This document shows, piece after piece, positions 42,446-64,000 of a DNA stretch of 64,000 nucleotides. The stretch spans positions 3,784,501 to 3,848,500 of the forward strand of contig WPIO01000023.1 of the NCBI GenBank assembly GCA_009760855.2. Direction: 5' to 3'. The stretch is from Cristatella mucedo. Lineage: Eukaryota; Bryozoa; Phylactolaemata; Cristatellidae. Made by a program: the position numbers and the translations under genes. Under the pieces are notes generated by a model that saw nothing but the letters and a program-made list of their open reading frames with translations, was not told the DNA's origin and ran no database searches. The stretch's first letter is position 1, and each line of letters starts with the position of its first letter.

Positions 42446-42900
42446 AAGCAACTATGCCACTGCAGATGGCTGTGAATATGGCTGCAAGGCTAGTTTTCAA
42501 ATCCCAGAGGTTTGACCATGTGTCTCCTTTGCTAAAAGAGTTAGGGTGGCTGCCGGTTGATCAACGGATACAGAGCAAAGTTCGTACGCTGACCTAGAAG
42601 GCCCGCCACGGCCTAGCTCCTCCATATCTAGCTGAACTGCTGCACTAGTTTCAGCCTCCTCGTGCCCACAGGTCCTGTATGGACAATAAATTAGCTGTTT
42701 CATTCCTCCACCTAAAGACTGTTGGTGACAGAAGCTTTAGCTCTTCAGATCCTAGACTGCGGAACTCGTTCCCACGATTCTTAAGCAACGAAAACTACTC
42801 TCCTGCTGCCGACTATGGCACATCCTTTCCCGCTGTCCTGAGCTGTTACTTCCATGCTACTCACAACCTCAACTGCTCCCCTGATTCTGCTATGCTATGT
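42446..42900 (+). mobile_element. Second L2-like LINE family, 3' part
   Basis: Plus-strand reading gives MAVNMAARLVFKSQRFDHVS, LKELGWLPVDQRIQSKV, ARHGLAPPYLAELL and FSSSDPRLRNSFPRFL. These are the C-terminal landmarks of L2/CR1-type ORF2, with in-frame stops. Confidence 0.8.
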
Positions 42901-43068
42901 GGGTCAAGAGCTCACTTACTCGTGCTCGAAGTAATGGCTGCGTTAGTGCTCTCAATTGATCTCAAAGAGAATCTCAAAGAGCTGCTGAGGGAAAAAAGTG
43001 CTTTCAACTGATCAGGTTCAAAGTCGTCCTCCGAGTTAACTGGCAGGTGAGCCTACATTAACCCTCGG

Positions 43069-43222
43069 GGTCTTAGCCCAGAGGTAAGGTGCTCACTCTT
43101 AATGGATCCAGGTCGTGGATTCAGAGTCCTGCAGTTGGCGATCCTGTACTGCCCTCTGTCTGCAAGCGGTGGCGATAGCCGTCAAGGCTCTTCTACCGCT
43201 ATATAAATGAGGCTGTTGAATC
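43069..43222 (+). mobile_element. SINE family A
   Basis: GGTCTTAGCCCAGAGGTAAG, GTCGTGGATTCAGAGTCC, GCGATCCTGTACTGCC, GCGGTGGCGATAGCC, CTTCTACCGCTATATAAATG and GGCTGTTGAATCAGC occur in family order. Confidence 0.85.
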
Positions 43223-43769
43223 AGCTAACCTTTTTTGTTGCTAGAGTTTCGAACGTGAAACATTGTATGCGCCTCAGCAAGAGGCCTGGGCGATGGTCAT
43301 GTGTGAATTTGCTCGAAAAATATCAAAGATGGCGTAATAATTCGATCTCAGCGACAATTCAAGGCAAACACCGCAGCGAGCTTCAGCACACGTACGTATA
43401 GTCTCCGGACGCTCGCAGCGCACCACCGTACAGCTACTCTATCCTGCGTCCACATTGCAACTCCTTTGTCTGGATCCGCTGCCCCGCTCCTGCTTCTAAG
43501 AAACAGCCCACCTAAGGCGGGCTAATGTACGGCAGTCGAGCGCCGGTGTGCACCCAAACTACAGAAAGACTAGTGGTCAGTAAATTAGGAACAGTGGAAC
43601 CAGAAACGTAGAAGAAGCTGCTGTTTTGAAAGCGCAGTCGTATCAATCCCGATTTCGTGTACAGGGGGCTTGTTACTTGCAGCATGGAGCTTGAGGCCTC
43701 AACTCGAGACCTCAAATCGAGTACCTCTGGAGGCTGTAACTACTGTATGTACTGTAAGTATGTACTGCC

Positions 43770-43915
43770 GTCCTGGTTTGGCCCAGGGCTTATGGTGCTC
43801 GCCTGTAATGACCAAGGTCGGGGTGCTCACCTTTATGACCGAGGTCGCAGGCTCCAGCCCTGCAGCATAAATGGAGCGCCAAGACAGATGCAGTTCTCTT
43901 AGATCCTTATACACA
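43770..43915 (+). mobile_element. SINE family B with internal duplication
   Basis: CCTGGTTTGGCCCAGGGCTT opens it. The ATGACC(A/G)AGGTCG block with the preceding GGTGCTC(G/A)CC occurs twice. The end is GCAGTTCTCTTAGATCC. Confidence 0.7.
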
Positions 43916-43940
43916 TACTTTATATATTTATGCACACATA

Positions 43941-44042
43941 TATATGTGTGTGTGTGTGTGCGTGCGTTCGTGCGTGTGTGCATGCATGCGTGCGTGCATG
44001 CATGCGTGCGTGCATGCGTGCGTGCATGCGTGCGTGCGTGCA

Positions 44043-44131
<89 letters not shown>
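43941..44131 (+). repeat. (GT)n and GTGC/ATGC microsatellite
   Basis: About 190 bp starting with GT, then GCATGCGT-type units, then pure GT. Confidence 0.95.
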
Positions 44132-44134
<3 letters not shown>

Positions 44135-44164
44135 GTATATACATTTTCTTTGAGTGGCTGAGTC

Positions 44165-44440
44165 AGGGTGTGGGCAGGAGGCATGAGCCCCGCCCCAAAC
44201 AGCCAGGGGGCGACCTGGGCAACACCTATTCCTAACCCAACCCTTCACCAACGACGAAATTGTGTCCTACTTCCACTCGATGATCGACCTCCGAGTGCGA
44301 CCGCAGAAAAATATTAAGATTTTTCAAAGAACCCACACCGCGATTGCGAGCTATAACTTTTTTCACTACTTGCGGGTTTGTTCCTTGACGAAAATCTTTC
44401 GAATCTTGCTCCCTAGCAAAGAAAATCCCGGCTCCGCCTC
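44165..44440 (+). repeat. Dispersed repeat, copy 1
   Basis: It shares ACGAAATTGTGTCCTACTTC plus CACTCGATGA, then TATAACTTTT and CACTACTTGCGGGTTT, with a minus-strand copy at 35400-35640. The family is unknown. Confidence 0.6.
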
Positions 44441-44837
44441 TGAATACATGTCAATGTCACAATTAAGCAAATTGATGTATACGATCTGTAAACATTCGTT
44501 AAAGCACTTTAATACCCAATGCGCTAAATTTCATTCTTCTTGTTCGTTCTTCAACTGCTCTTTCTCTTTCTCTGTCTCTCTTGCCCTCTTACCGTCTATC
44601 TCCGAATTAGTCTTCTCCCGTCCTCGATTTCTCACTCTGAGTGACCCATACGTTGAATTACTACTTGTTCTACTCACGAGAATCCTCTTCACCTCCTCGA
44701 CGCGATGGTCGAAAACTTGTGCGCAGCTGCTTCTTCTTCTTCATGTGCTTAACACCCAAGTTTGACTACCTGAATCGGAGCCTGAGCCTGGCACGAATAT
44801 GATAGATATATATAGGCGCGCATACATTTGCAATTTA

Positions 44838-45412
44838 TAATAATAATAGTAATGCATTTGTATAATGGCCCCAGAAAACGTAACCTCTTTCTAGGCACTT
44901 TACATAAGCTGTAAAGGAAGCATGATCGAATGGTTAGTCGTAGCATGCTCAATGTCAACAAGCATAACATGATTAGAGGTGACATGCACAGGGTGAACAT
45001 GCAAATATGGTCAGCGGCAACATGCACAGTCTCGGCACGTACAAGCACACAAATGACGTATCATGAGGACTCACTCGATTCTCTGATAAGTGCTTTTTTA
45101 AATTATCTTCAAGTCAGGGAATGTTGTAACTTCAGCCTGGAGGGCGATTTCCAGGCTTTGGGAGCATACTAACTCATGGGACGGTCTCCAAAGGATTTGA
45201 GGTTCACATAAGGTGTAGCTTTTCGATTTGATTCAGAAAATTCAGTGGTACGGTGCCTAGCCTGGCATGCGAGTAGGTCTGATAGGCTGGAGCCAAAGAA
45301 TTAAAGGGACGTAAAGTGAGTGACAGAACCTAGAAGTCGATTCGCTGCTTGATTGGAAGCCAGAGCAGGTCGGCGAGAAGTGGTGTGATGTGGCAAATGC
45401 GATGCTCACGTC
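44838..45412 (-). mobile_element. L2-like LINE 3' end, minus strand
   Basis: It starts with (ATT)n and the CTCTTTCTAGGCACTTTACA tail, then 3' UTR (GACATGCACAGGGTGAACAT) and decayed C-terminal codons. It abuts a plus-strand copy of the second LINE family. Confidence 0.78.
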
Positions 45413-45414
45413 AC

Positions 45415-46135
45415 CACGGCTTGGCTCCTTCATACCTAGCTGAACTACTGCACCAGTTTCAGCCTCCTCGTGCCCTCAGGTACTATATGGACAAAAATTG
45501 GCTGTTCCATTCCTCTGCTTAAAAACCGTTGAAGGCAAAAGCTTTTGCTCTGCAGGTCCTAGACGGTGGAACTCATTTCCGCAATTCTTACGCAACGACC
45601 ACCACTCTCCTGCTGCCCAGTATGGCACATCCTTTCCAGCGGTCCTGAGATGCTACTTCCATACTACTCATTACCTCAGCTACTCTCCTGACTCGGCTAT
45701 GCTTCTCACTTTCTCCTTGTTGTGTGAGATGAAGTCTGTTGGCTACCGAATGCGTACCGAAAGCCGCTTAGGCTGTGAGTGTGCTATACAAAACTCTCCT
45801 GCGTAACACCCACAGAGTCTTTATGACTTTGTGGAATTACAGACGGAGATACATTACAGTCTTCAATACACTCAATTTCCCGATACAGTTGTCTCCGTCT
45901 TAAACTCCACAAAGTCATCAAAATAAAGAGGCTGTTACGCGGGAGAATTTCTTTTAGTGCATCAAGGTCTAAGCAGCTTTCGATGCACATACTGTGGCCA
46001 ACAGAGTTTATCTCAAACAGCAAAGCAGAAGTGAGAAGCATTCCTGAATAGGGAAGGCAGTCGGCGGTCGCAGAAGCATAGAAATAGCAGCGTGTGACCG
46101 CTGGAAATGAAATGCCATCAGCATCAGAAGAGATG
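45415..46135. mobile_element. Two second-family LINE 3' ends, tail to tail
   Basis: 45415-45885 is a plus-strand copy (SYLAELLHQFQPPRAL, then the 3' UTR ending GTGGAATTACAGACGGAG). 45890-46135 is a minus-strand copy of the same 3' UTR. Confidence 0.75.
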
Positions 46136-46727
46136 TCGCTGCACGAAATTTCTGTTACCAGCAGTCTGTCAATGACGGAATACGAAAACAAAGTTATCAT
46201 CATAAGAGGAACTGAGGGAAAGAAGACACTTAACTTGTGTCGCAGTCGTTTCTGGCAGTCATGTCGCGTCTTTTATGGATGAGGGAGCTGCAATATACTC
46301 TATGACAGCAAATTTGGGGAAACACTCCACCTGAACATCACAACCGAGGCAAGCACATAACGACGCCAACCGCTTACGTCTTTTTGTCAGAAAACTACAC
46401 TTACTGCCTATAAAAAGCGCACAAGAGAAGCTCAAAACAGTTGCCGATCATTTCGGGCCTGGAAGGACAAAAGAAACTATGGATTCAGGCCTCGATCCAA
46501 AATCTACCATCTCCCCTGATAATATAAAATATACACCATTGACCTCACCGCAAATTCATATACATACGAAGCGGCTGAAAGAGCTGGCGGCATAGAAATT
46601 CCACCAGATTAGAGCCAAGATCCTAAAAGAGTTGTCGCCAACTGTGCGAAGAGTGGGAGAGCCAGCCTAAATCACCGCTAGATCTAAGCTCTTAGAGAGA
46701 TCTTACTAAGCCTTAGACCAAATCCAT

Positions 46728-46855
46728 GACCTCGGCCCCGAACTCGTGGGTTCAAGTCTTACAGTGGGCGTCTCTTTATTGTCGCTGCAAGCGGTGGCGA
46801 TAGCCTTAAGGCTCTTCTGCCGCTCTACAAAAAGAGGCTGTTAAATCGGCTCGTA
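46728..46855 (+). mobile_element. SINE family A
   Basis: It has CTCGTGGGTTCAAGTCTTAC, GCGGTGGCGATAGCC, CTTCTGCCGCTCTACAAAAA and GGCTGTTAAATCGGC. The start of the head is degraded. Confidence 0.8.
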
Positions 46856-49299
46856 TAAAGTCACAAATATAACGAAAATGTGTATTTCTACCGTGCCTAC
46901 CTATAAATTCCAGTGGTCAGCTCCTTTTCCTGCTTTCTACAGGTGAGTAACAGGTGGAGTTCCTCTGACAGTGGTGTAGCTTACTCCCAAGGCTTACCTT
47001 TTCGCATGAGTCCCGAGCCCAATTCGACAAGATCGGCAGAAGCCGCGTGGCATGGCGGAGCCTTGAAACAGATCGGGAAGCTCCTGCTTCACAAACCTTC
47101 TACTTTTTTCTAAGATATGAGGAAGTGATAACCTCAGGACCAACTGGACCTATTTTGCACGCCTTCTTAGAAAAGAATGGCCGATGACGGCGTAGCAGCA
47201 GCTGGCTTCGATGGAGGCATACCACGGAAGCCCATGTCTATGGCATGCACTCAGCTCCGATTGACAGTTCATGTCATAGCGTACCAAAGCAATTATTGCG
47301 CAAAATCGCACTCACTATCGGTTGCCGCGCCTACAATATCGTAACGCCCAACTCGTGTATATCTTTGCCCGCAATCAAAACTTGCTTTCTGAGATACCTC
47401 TGTGGGCGGGGCTTTTGGCAAAGCGGTATTACGTCCTGCCTCATGATCTAACGTCCTGAAGCTTAAAGGAAGAAAAATAGGTTGGAAGAATGTATAAATA
47501 AGGGGGGACCGCCTAAACCCACCTTTGGACGGCACGGGCGGACCACCTTAACCGCTTCCCTCGATGTGGTTCACACTGGACTGGTCTATTGCTTTATGTA
47601 ACTAGGAAAAACAATAACTTTCTTTTTCTGTAGGATCAATTTTTATCAATGGCACTCATTTTTTTCATATATAGACCAACGACAATATATCTTCGGCCCG
47701 CAGGCACTTACGCGGCACGTACGATGATGATTAGCCTTGACCCTGCACTTTGTTTCCGGTATCATGGCGCTTAGCGTCTGCCGCTATAGCGACAAGCGGC
47801 GGGGCGAGGCGTAGCTTAAGGACGTTGACTGGTTGAGCGCGGCGCCGAGTCGAGAGAAGACCGCAGCTTCTTGATAGGCAGGAGCGTTCAGAATATTAGG
47901 TTTTTCTATGTTCTCGGAAGCAAATCTGACAATCTAGCAGACTGTAAGCATGCCATCCCGGCGCCTACCAAGGTCTCTATCTGCAGACAGCCCGCTGGTA
48001 AGTAGGCTACTCTCATCCTTCACGTGCGGTACTTCCATACCGTCAGATTGCAGTGAAATTGATCTCTTAAAAATACGCAGTTAAAAACTCCTAATGCATG
48101 CTTCATACGAATGAGTCATTCCAGAGCAGACGTGCCTCAGCTCTTGTTGGGCCGGTCCAGAAACCACCGAGATCAGATAATTCTGTGCTTCCGTTCCAAT
48201 TTGTATACCTCATATAATTTGTCGTAGGAAGCGGTATTCGCTCGACCGAGAGCTTGAAGTGGTTCAGACTCCGTATACTATTTTAGCTGACAGTCGGCTG
48301 ACTAAGAACTACATAATGAGAGGTGCAGACACTTGTTCGTTAAGCTTCCTTGAGGATACACTTCTTACAGTCTAAAATTTTCTACGTGTCAAGTGCAACG
48401 TCAATGCTGCTAGCTGCTACTTTTAAAGAGGGCTGCGGCTGGACTGGGAAACTGGCTGCCACAGCTTTTGTTGGTACCAAAAGAAATCTTTCATTGAAGT
48501 CATGATTGGATTTTTTGTTCACTAATGCATGAGAATCAACTGTATGGCCTACCAAAAGAAATTAGCCAATTCATTGAGCATGCGTAATCATGTATGCCTC
48601 AGCAATAGGATAGGCCTCAAACAGCCGAGCGGCCACCTTTAACTTTAATTGTGCCTGCTAATGGCACGGAGAACGTCAAAATTATTCTGGGGCTTACTTT
48701 GATGCAGCGTTCAATCGAACAGAGCTGTGCGGTATCCCATTTTGAATCTCTCTAGTCGCTGAAACGGCTCTCCTTCGTCATACCCACCAATCGGTATTCA
48801 TTGCATGCGTCGTATCCATGAGTCCTTCCAGAAGAAGCGTGCCTCACCTCGTGTTAGACTTGCAGTCGTACCTGAGTTAGGATAATCCATTTCGATATAA
48901 CTAAATGTAATATAAACTTTAATAATTGTATTATTATCCCACGAAGTTCTACAATCCTTTTTCGGATGTCTGTAACTCATACGTAGTGAAGAATTCACGC
49001 GTTCTGGAGTTCTTCTGCGATGCTCTCCCCTGCTCCTAATTCTCCTCTCCTGCTCCTCATCCGATGCTTTTGTCTCCCCCCCCCGGTGCTCCTCCGGGGT
49101 TCCCGATTCCACTTTGCTTTCAAGAAATTGACGAAACCGCACTAACAAAGCGTTGAACTAATCGCCGGAGGAGAGCTATCTAGGCGCTTCTAGGACCCCC
49201 TAACCTCTTCAGTAGCCTTTTTCTCCTAACTCGCTGCCTTGTAGGCCTCCCCTGCTTCTTCTTCTTCTCCCACGTACTAATATTAGCAAACTAGTTGCA

Positions 49300-49755
49300 T
49301 AGCGCCTTAATGGCACTGCATGTCTCACTAGCGTTTTACATTTCTTGAAGGTAGCATTTTTTTTGGTTATTGGTTTATGCAAAATTCCAGCCCCGCATAA
49401 GCAACCGCATAGAAGAATCCATCCAACCGGATAGAGCAAAGGCTATGAGGAAAATGTAAGTTGCTTGATTCTTTTTTAAATGTCGTCTGCTAAGGAGACG
49501 TAGCAATGTCAGTCGAGAGTAACTTTCGGGCTTTGGAAGCATAGGAACTGAAGTCACGTTCTCCAAAGGATTTAAGGTTCGTTAGAGGCACAGCCAATCC
49601 GAGTCAGAGGAGCATTTTATACGATGGGAAACCTGATTAGGAAGTAATTCAGATATGTGGGTCCGATTCGCTGCTCGATGGAGAGCCAGAGCAGAGATTA
49701 GACGTGGTTTAATATGGCGGTTTTTACATTCACGGTAGACAAGCCTAGCTACACC
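49300..49755 (-). mobile_element. Decayed L2-like LINE fragment
   Basis: Short matches to minus-strand LINE sequence: GTTCTCCAAAGGATTTAAGG, GATTCGCTGCTCGATGG and GGTAGACAAGCCTAGCT occur in the same order as in the better copy. Confidence 0.62.
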
Positions 49756-51117
49756 TTCTCTTTCTTCCTCTTTCTCCTTCTCCTCGTCCTCTTTTTCGTC
49801 CTCCTCTTAATATACCTCCCTCTTCTAATTAGTGCAGTATTGGTCTTACCTATTTGCATACTCTGTTTCCATCTAAATTAAGCACACTAACGCAGCCTCT
49901 GGAAATATCGAGTCACTCAATCCCTTTCGTTTAGCATAGCATTGAAATGGCTTAAATGCAGTAAGTTTTTCCGTGAAACCTACCCAAATGTTTGGCGCTA
50001 ACTTGCGCATTGGTCAATTCAATGGCATATAATGAACCTTCTGATTGGTAGGTTAAGCGAGTTTGTTGTACCACGTATACACATTTCTTCAGTAATCAGA
50101 TATGCATCATTTTGGTCCACCCGTGTGCGCAGTCTGCACCTGAGTATAGATGGTTGACAGTTTCCTCACGAAACCTAGACCATACGCTAAGCCAAATTCT
50201 GTTCGTTCAAGGGCCCTTGTTGTTCAGTCGCCTCTATTGCGTCAAAGGCCAGCTAAAATTTCGCCATTGACCCACTAGGAGAGTTAGGTTAATTTCACCC
50301 TTTCATCAATCAGAGAATTCTTGCACGTCTACTTAATGAGTTTTGACTGCTAAGCTGCAAAGCGCAACCGTACAACTGCAGCATGGTTAGTGTTTTGCCT
50401 TCACTATAGCGTTTGAAGTATGAACCAAGCAGGGATAGCATTATAGCAACAGGCACCCCACTACATTCAAGTACACAGCGCTTGGCCGGCAATCACGCGA
50501 TGCAGGCTGACGCCAGGAGTGAGCAAATGCTGTGAATGCTGTGAAAAAAAATGAATGCTGTGGCCACAACTGCGATGTCGGTGCTTATACGTATATCTAA
50601 TGAATTAGGACCTAGCAGTGTAATATATTTTATCTCGTTTTTTCCTGAGATGATATGAAGACTTGTTGTAATTATGCTGGCGAATTTTCCATATTTTTAG
50701 CATTTAAACCATTCCGCTGATAATTTGAATCGCTGTCTAAAATGGTTTTGATCACCCATAACCAACTCGGGGAAACGAATTCAAAATTAAATTGACAGGC
50801 CTCCCTCATTTTTGACAGCCTTAAGTTGCGCTCCGGTGCTGCTGCTGCTCACAGATTGATTTCGAATGCGATCCTGCGCCGCGCGCCACCTAGCGGTGCG
50901 CGCGCCACCTGGCGCCAGTTCGCCAACTGCTGGTCTTCTCTTCCTCAGGGACTGAGCCGCCACCGGTCGGTCGTTGCTTAGCCTCGCAGACGTCGCTCGC
51001 GGAATCGAGGCGAGAGAGTTCGCGTCGCTCTCGTGCCGCCTCTGCAGCCCGCGAGCGACGCGTGCCGTGGACATTTTTTTTGCCGAGTATTTTGTTTTTG
51101 AGGAATGTTTTTTTCAG

Positions 51118-61918
<10,801 letters not shown>

Positions 61919-64000
61919 GTGAGCTCTGAATGAATTTTTGATATAGTTTTGAGACATATGCGGCTCTAAAATTTCGCCTTTTTTAGATACTTCCATAGGA
62001 AGAGGCAGTAAAATAAACCGAGAATCAAGCCACATAAAATTGAAGGCAAAATCCGTAGCAACTGTGCATAGAGTTGGGCTGGTGAGATAAAAAAAATATT
62101 ACAGAACCATAATGTTATCCGGGTGGTAGAGCATCAAATACAGTTAATTTCAAAACCTTCGTGAGTGTCCGCTCAATGCAGCATTAGCGTTGTGATCTTC
62201 AAACTTTTTATAAGATATAATTTAGTTTAACCTGCGGCCTGTGGCACGGAGTAGGGCCCGGTGTGTGAGGGAGAATATGCTGATTCTACGGATTGTAGTG
62301 GAAGGGAAGGTTGAATTATTTTGTATATTCGCAGAAAACTCTAGAAGACTCCATATTACGTACCCGCCGAATGCCACAACTGGTCGTCGACGTCCGTGGT
62401 ACTGGCTAACCGCACGGGCTAACCCTCGGCAAGCAAAAGCTGAGAACTTTGTGAGCATCCATTTAAATCCAGCCATTCTATACGGGTGCGAAAGGCTGGT
62501 CTTATTTTGTTTGCATTCGAGATTTGAGCCCGATGGCGGTAACCCGGGTTAGAAAATTTCCGCAAATAGAATCGCAATTAATCATTTATTTTGCGGATAG
62601 CTGCTCTAAAAAATATAGCGTTTTGAAGTCGAAAACGCCGTTGACCTGATTCAGGAGATTATGCAGAAGATTATGCAGAATGTCCGTAATTACGGCTCCA
62701 GTGCTCGCCTAGGTAGCATCGATGATAGTGAGGACGAAGATCTGACAATATTGGCGCACCATTGGCAGCGGCATCTGAAATGGCGAAGACTCGTGGCAGG
62801 AAAAAAGAGCATCGGCGCTGAAGGCTTCTCCGGGCGTGCAGATACGCTCTGTGGGGCGCCCGAAGAAGGCACCAGCGGCTGTCCCAAACCAGCCATCAAT
62901 CTTGAGCTATTTCTCAAAAAAATAGGCTCAATTTTCGTGATCGAGCCCTGGATCCTTGCCCTGGATCTGGTCAGCCGCTGCGCACTTACTCAATTAAAAT
63001 CTTCACTTTCGAAATCTCTGCCTTTCTGCAGACGAATAGAACTAGAAGAGCCCGACCTTTTTAGCCTATTTGCATATGATTTAGACCAATATTCAGGTAG
63101 TTATCACAGTCCACTAACACCCGGGTTACAACGGTAACCCGGGTTACCGCCATCGGGCTCATTTGGCGGACAGATACTATTCAATTAACGATATATTGCA
63201 ATGAAATGATACAACTGTATTTTTTCATTTAAGAATGCAAACCAGAAGCATCTATTCGTTAGACATACTGCACGAAAGGAAACAACATGTTTAACTATCA
63301 TTCAGTACGCCTGCATATAAGTCTATTTCAAGTTCGTGTACTTGCTTTTTCTAATTAGTGCGTTTAGGCAGCGTATTAGATAACTTTTACTGGCATTATT
63401 TTAAAGATAATATTGCGACCTGCCGTTAAAACTTCAGTAATATAAGCTAAGAACGTTTCTTGTTGTTGGGATTTTAGAAATAATATAGTTACATTTCTGT
63501 TATAACAAACGTAAAGGAAAAAACGTAAATGCCTTCTTGCTTCTCATTTAGTACCTTGCTTTAGTATTCTAGCTGGCAGTGGCTTCTAGTGGCTTCTATT
63601 GGTGCCTTTCTAGACATAATATGTGAAGAGCAAGGGCGTGCATTCAGTATCTTTTAGACCAGTTCTAAAAAAAACTACATCTTATGAACGTCGTCGCGTT
63701 TTTCGGCGCCGAAAGAGCTAGTCCACAAATAAGTAAGTATTAGCTGAACCGTCCGGTTTATTTATTTTGTATTGCACTACACATCCTTAGGGGATATTTA
63801 ATATGGCCTAAGAAAAATAGAAAATATCGCCGCATCCGCCGACGCTTAACGCAAGACCGCCGAAACTAGAAGCAAGAGTCGCACCAGCTTAGCCATTTCG
63901 ACTTGAAGAGCGTAACCGCGGATTCCCATTCACGATTAGAGCTTAATATCTACTACTAGATACAGAAATATTTACCTTATAACATACTTAATATCTATCT
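61919..64000. other. Presumed CEP89 intron after the last visible exon
   Basis: Apart from the inverted-repeat element at 62525-63161, nothing recognised. No acceptor followed by CEP89-like coiled coil was found before the window ends. Confidence 0.5.
62525..63161. mobile_element. Inverted-repeat element with perfect 27-bp termini
   Basis: The left end 62525-62551 (TGAGCCCGATGG ... ACCCGGGTTA) and right end 63135-63161 are exact reverse complements over 27 bp. An extra partial copy of the inner palindrome (ACCCGGGTTA) lies at 63119-63128. The 583-bp interior holds a 158-codon open frame (62661-63137) without a known motif. No convincing target duplication was found. Best read as a short non-autonomous DNA transposon in the region after the last visible CEP89 exon. 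Confidence 0.72.

Larger units (their letters stand above)
46140..51100. other. Intergenic region between the DPP-like gene and CEP89
   Basis: AT-richer sequence with one SINE (46.7 kb) and LINE debris (49.3-49.8 kb). No gene was recognised. It should contain the CEP89 promoter and first exon, which I could not locate. Confidence 0.5.

Noticed and set aside
43941-44131. CRISPR-like or regulatory array
   Set aside because: Simple dinucleotide and tetranucleotide repeat in an animal genome; no unique spacers.
43699-44251. Cys-Val and His-Thr repeat frames
   Set aside because: Readings of the GT microsatellite.

Overview
The window is eukaryotic, almost certainly from an invertebrate animal. 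It holds multi-exon genes with GT-AG introns, tRNA-derived SINEs, several non-LTR retrotransposon families and many long microsatellites. The species cannot be named from sequence alone. Two animal genes could be assembled by hand by chaining splice sites, reading-frame phase and family motifs. Both lie on the + strand.

Gene 1 (15,236-39,161) is a complete dipeptidyl-peptidase-like gene of the DPP6/DPP10 type. Its 17 coding exons join with consistent phase into an 837-residue type II membrane protein: short cytosolic tail, one membrane helix, eight-bladed propeller region and alpha/beta-hydrolase domain. The catalytic serine and histidine are both replaced (Glu693 and Ser804), so it should be a non-enzymatic protein. 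In vertebrates such proteins are Kv4 potassium-channel partners. One intron uses a GC donor. One donor is the first copy of a 39-bp minisatellite that repeats the donor itself.

Gene 2 (from 51,118 to beyond the right part of the window) is the 5' and middle part of a CEP89 (centriolar distal appendage protein) orthologue. Seven exons are recognised. The first exon and the 3' end are not.

The rest is mostly GC- and CpG-rich upstream sequence (about 7.1-15.2 kb) and repeats. (a) An L2/CR1-like LINE family has many 5'-truncated copies with an (ATT)n tail and one nearly intact copy at 52.3-55.0 kb, antisense inside CEP89. (b) A second L2-like family ends in an ATTAC-type tail. (c) A decayed R2/NeSL-type LINE with a restriction-like endonuclease (31.2-33.7 kb) is interrupted by a family (b) copy. 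(d) There are two tRNA-derived SINE families; one carries a 3' end resembling the L2-like LINE tail. (e) An 846-bp DNA-transposon-like unit with an 8-bp target duplication carries plant-type TTTAGGG-like telomeric repeats. (f) A second inverted-repeat element lies at 62.5-63.2 kb.

All calls rest on reading the sequence. No alignment or database search was run, and family names come from remembered motifs.
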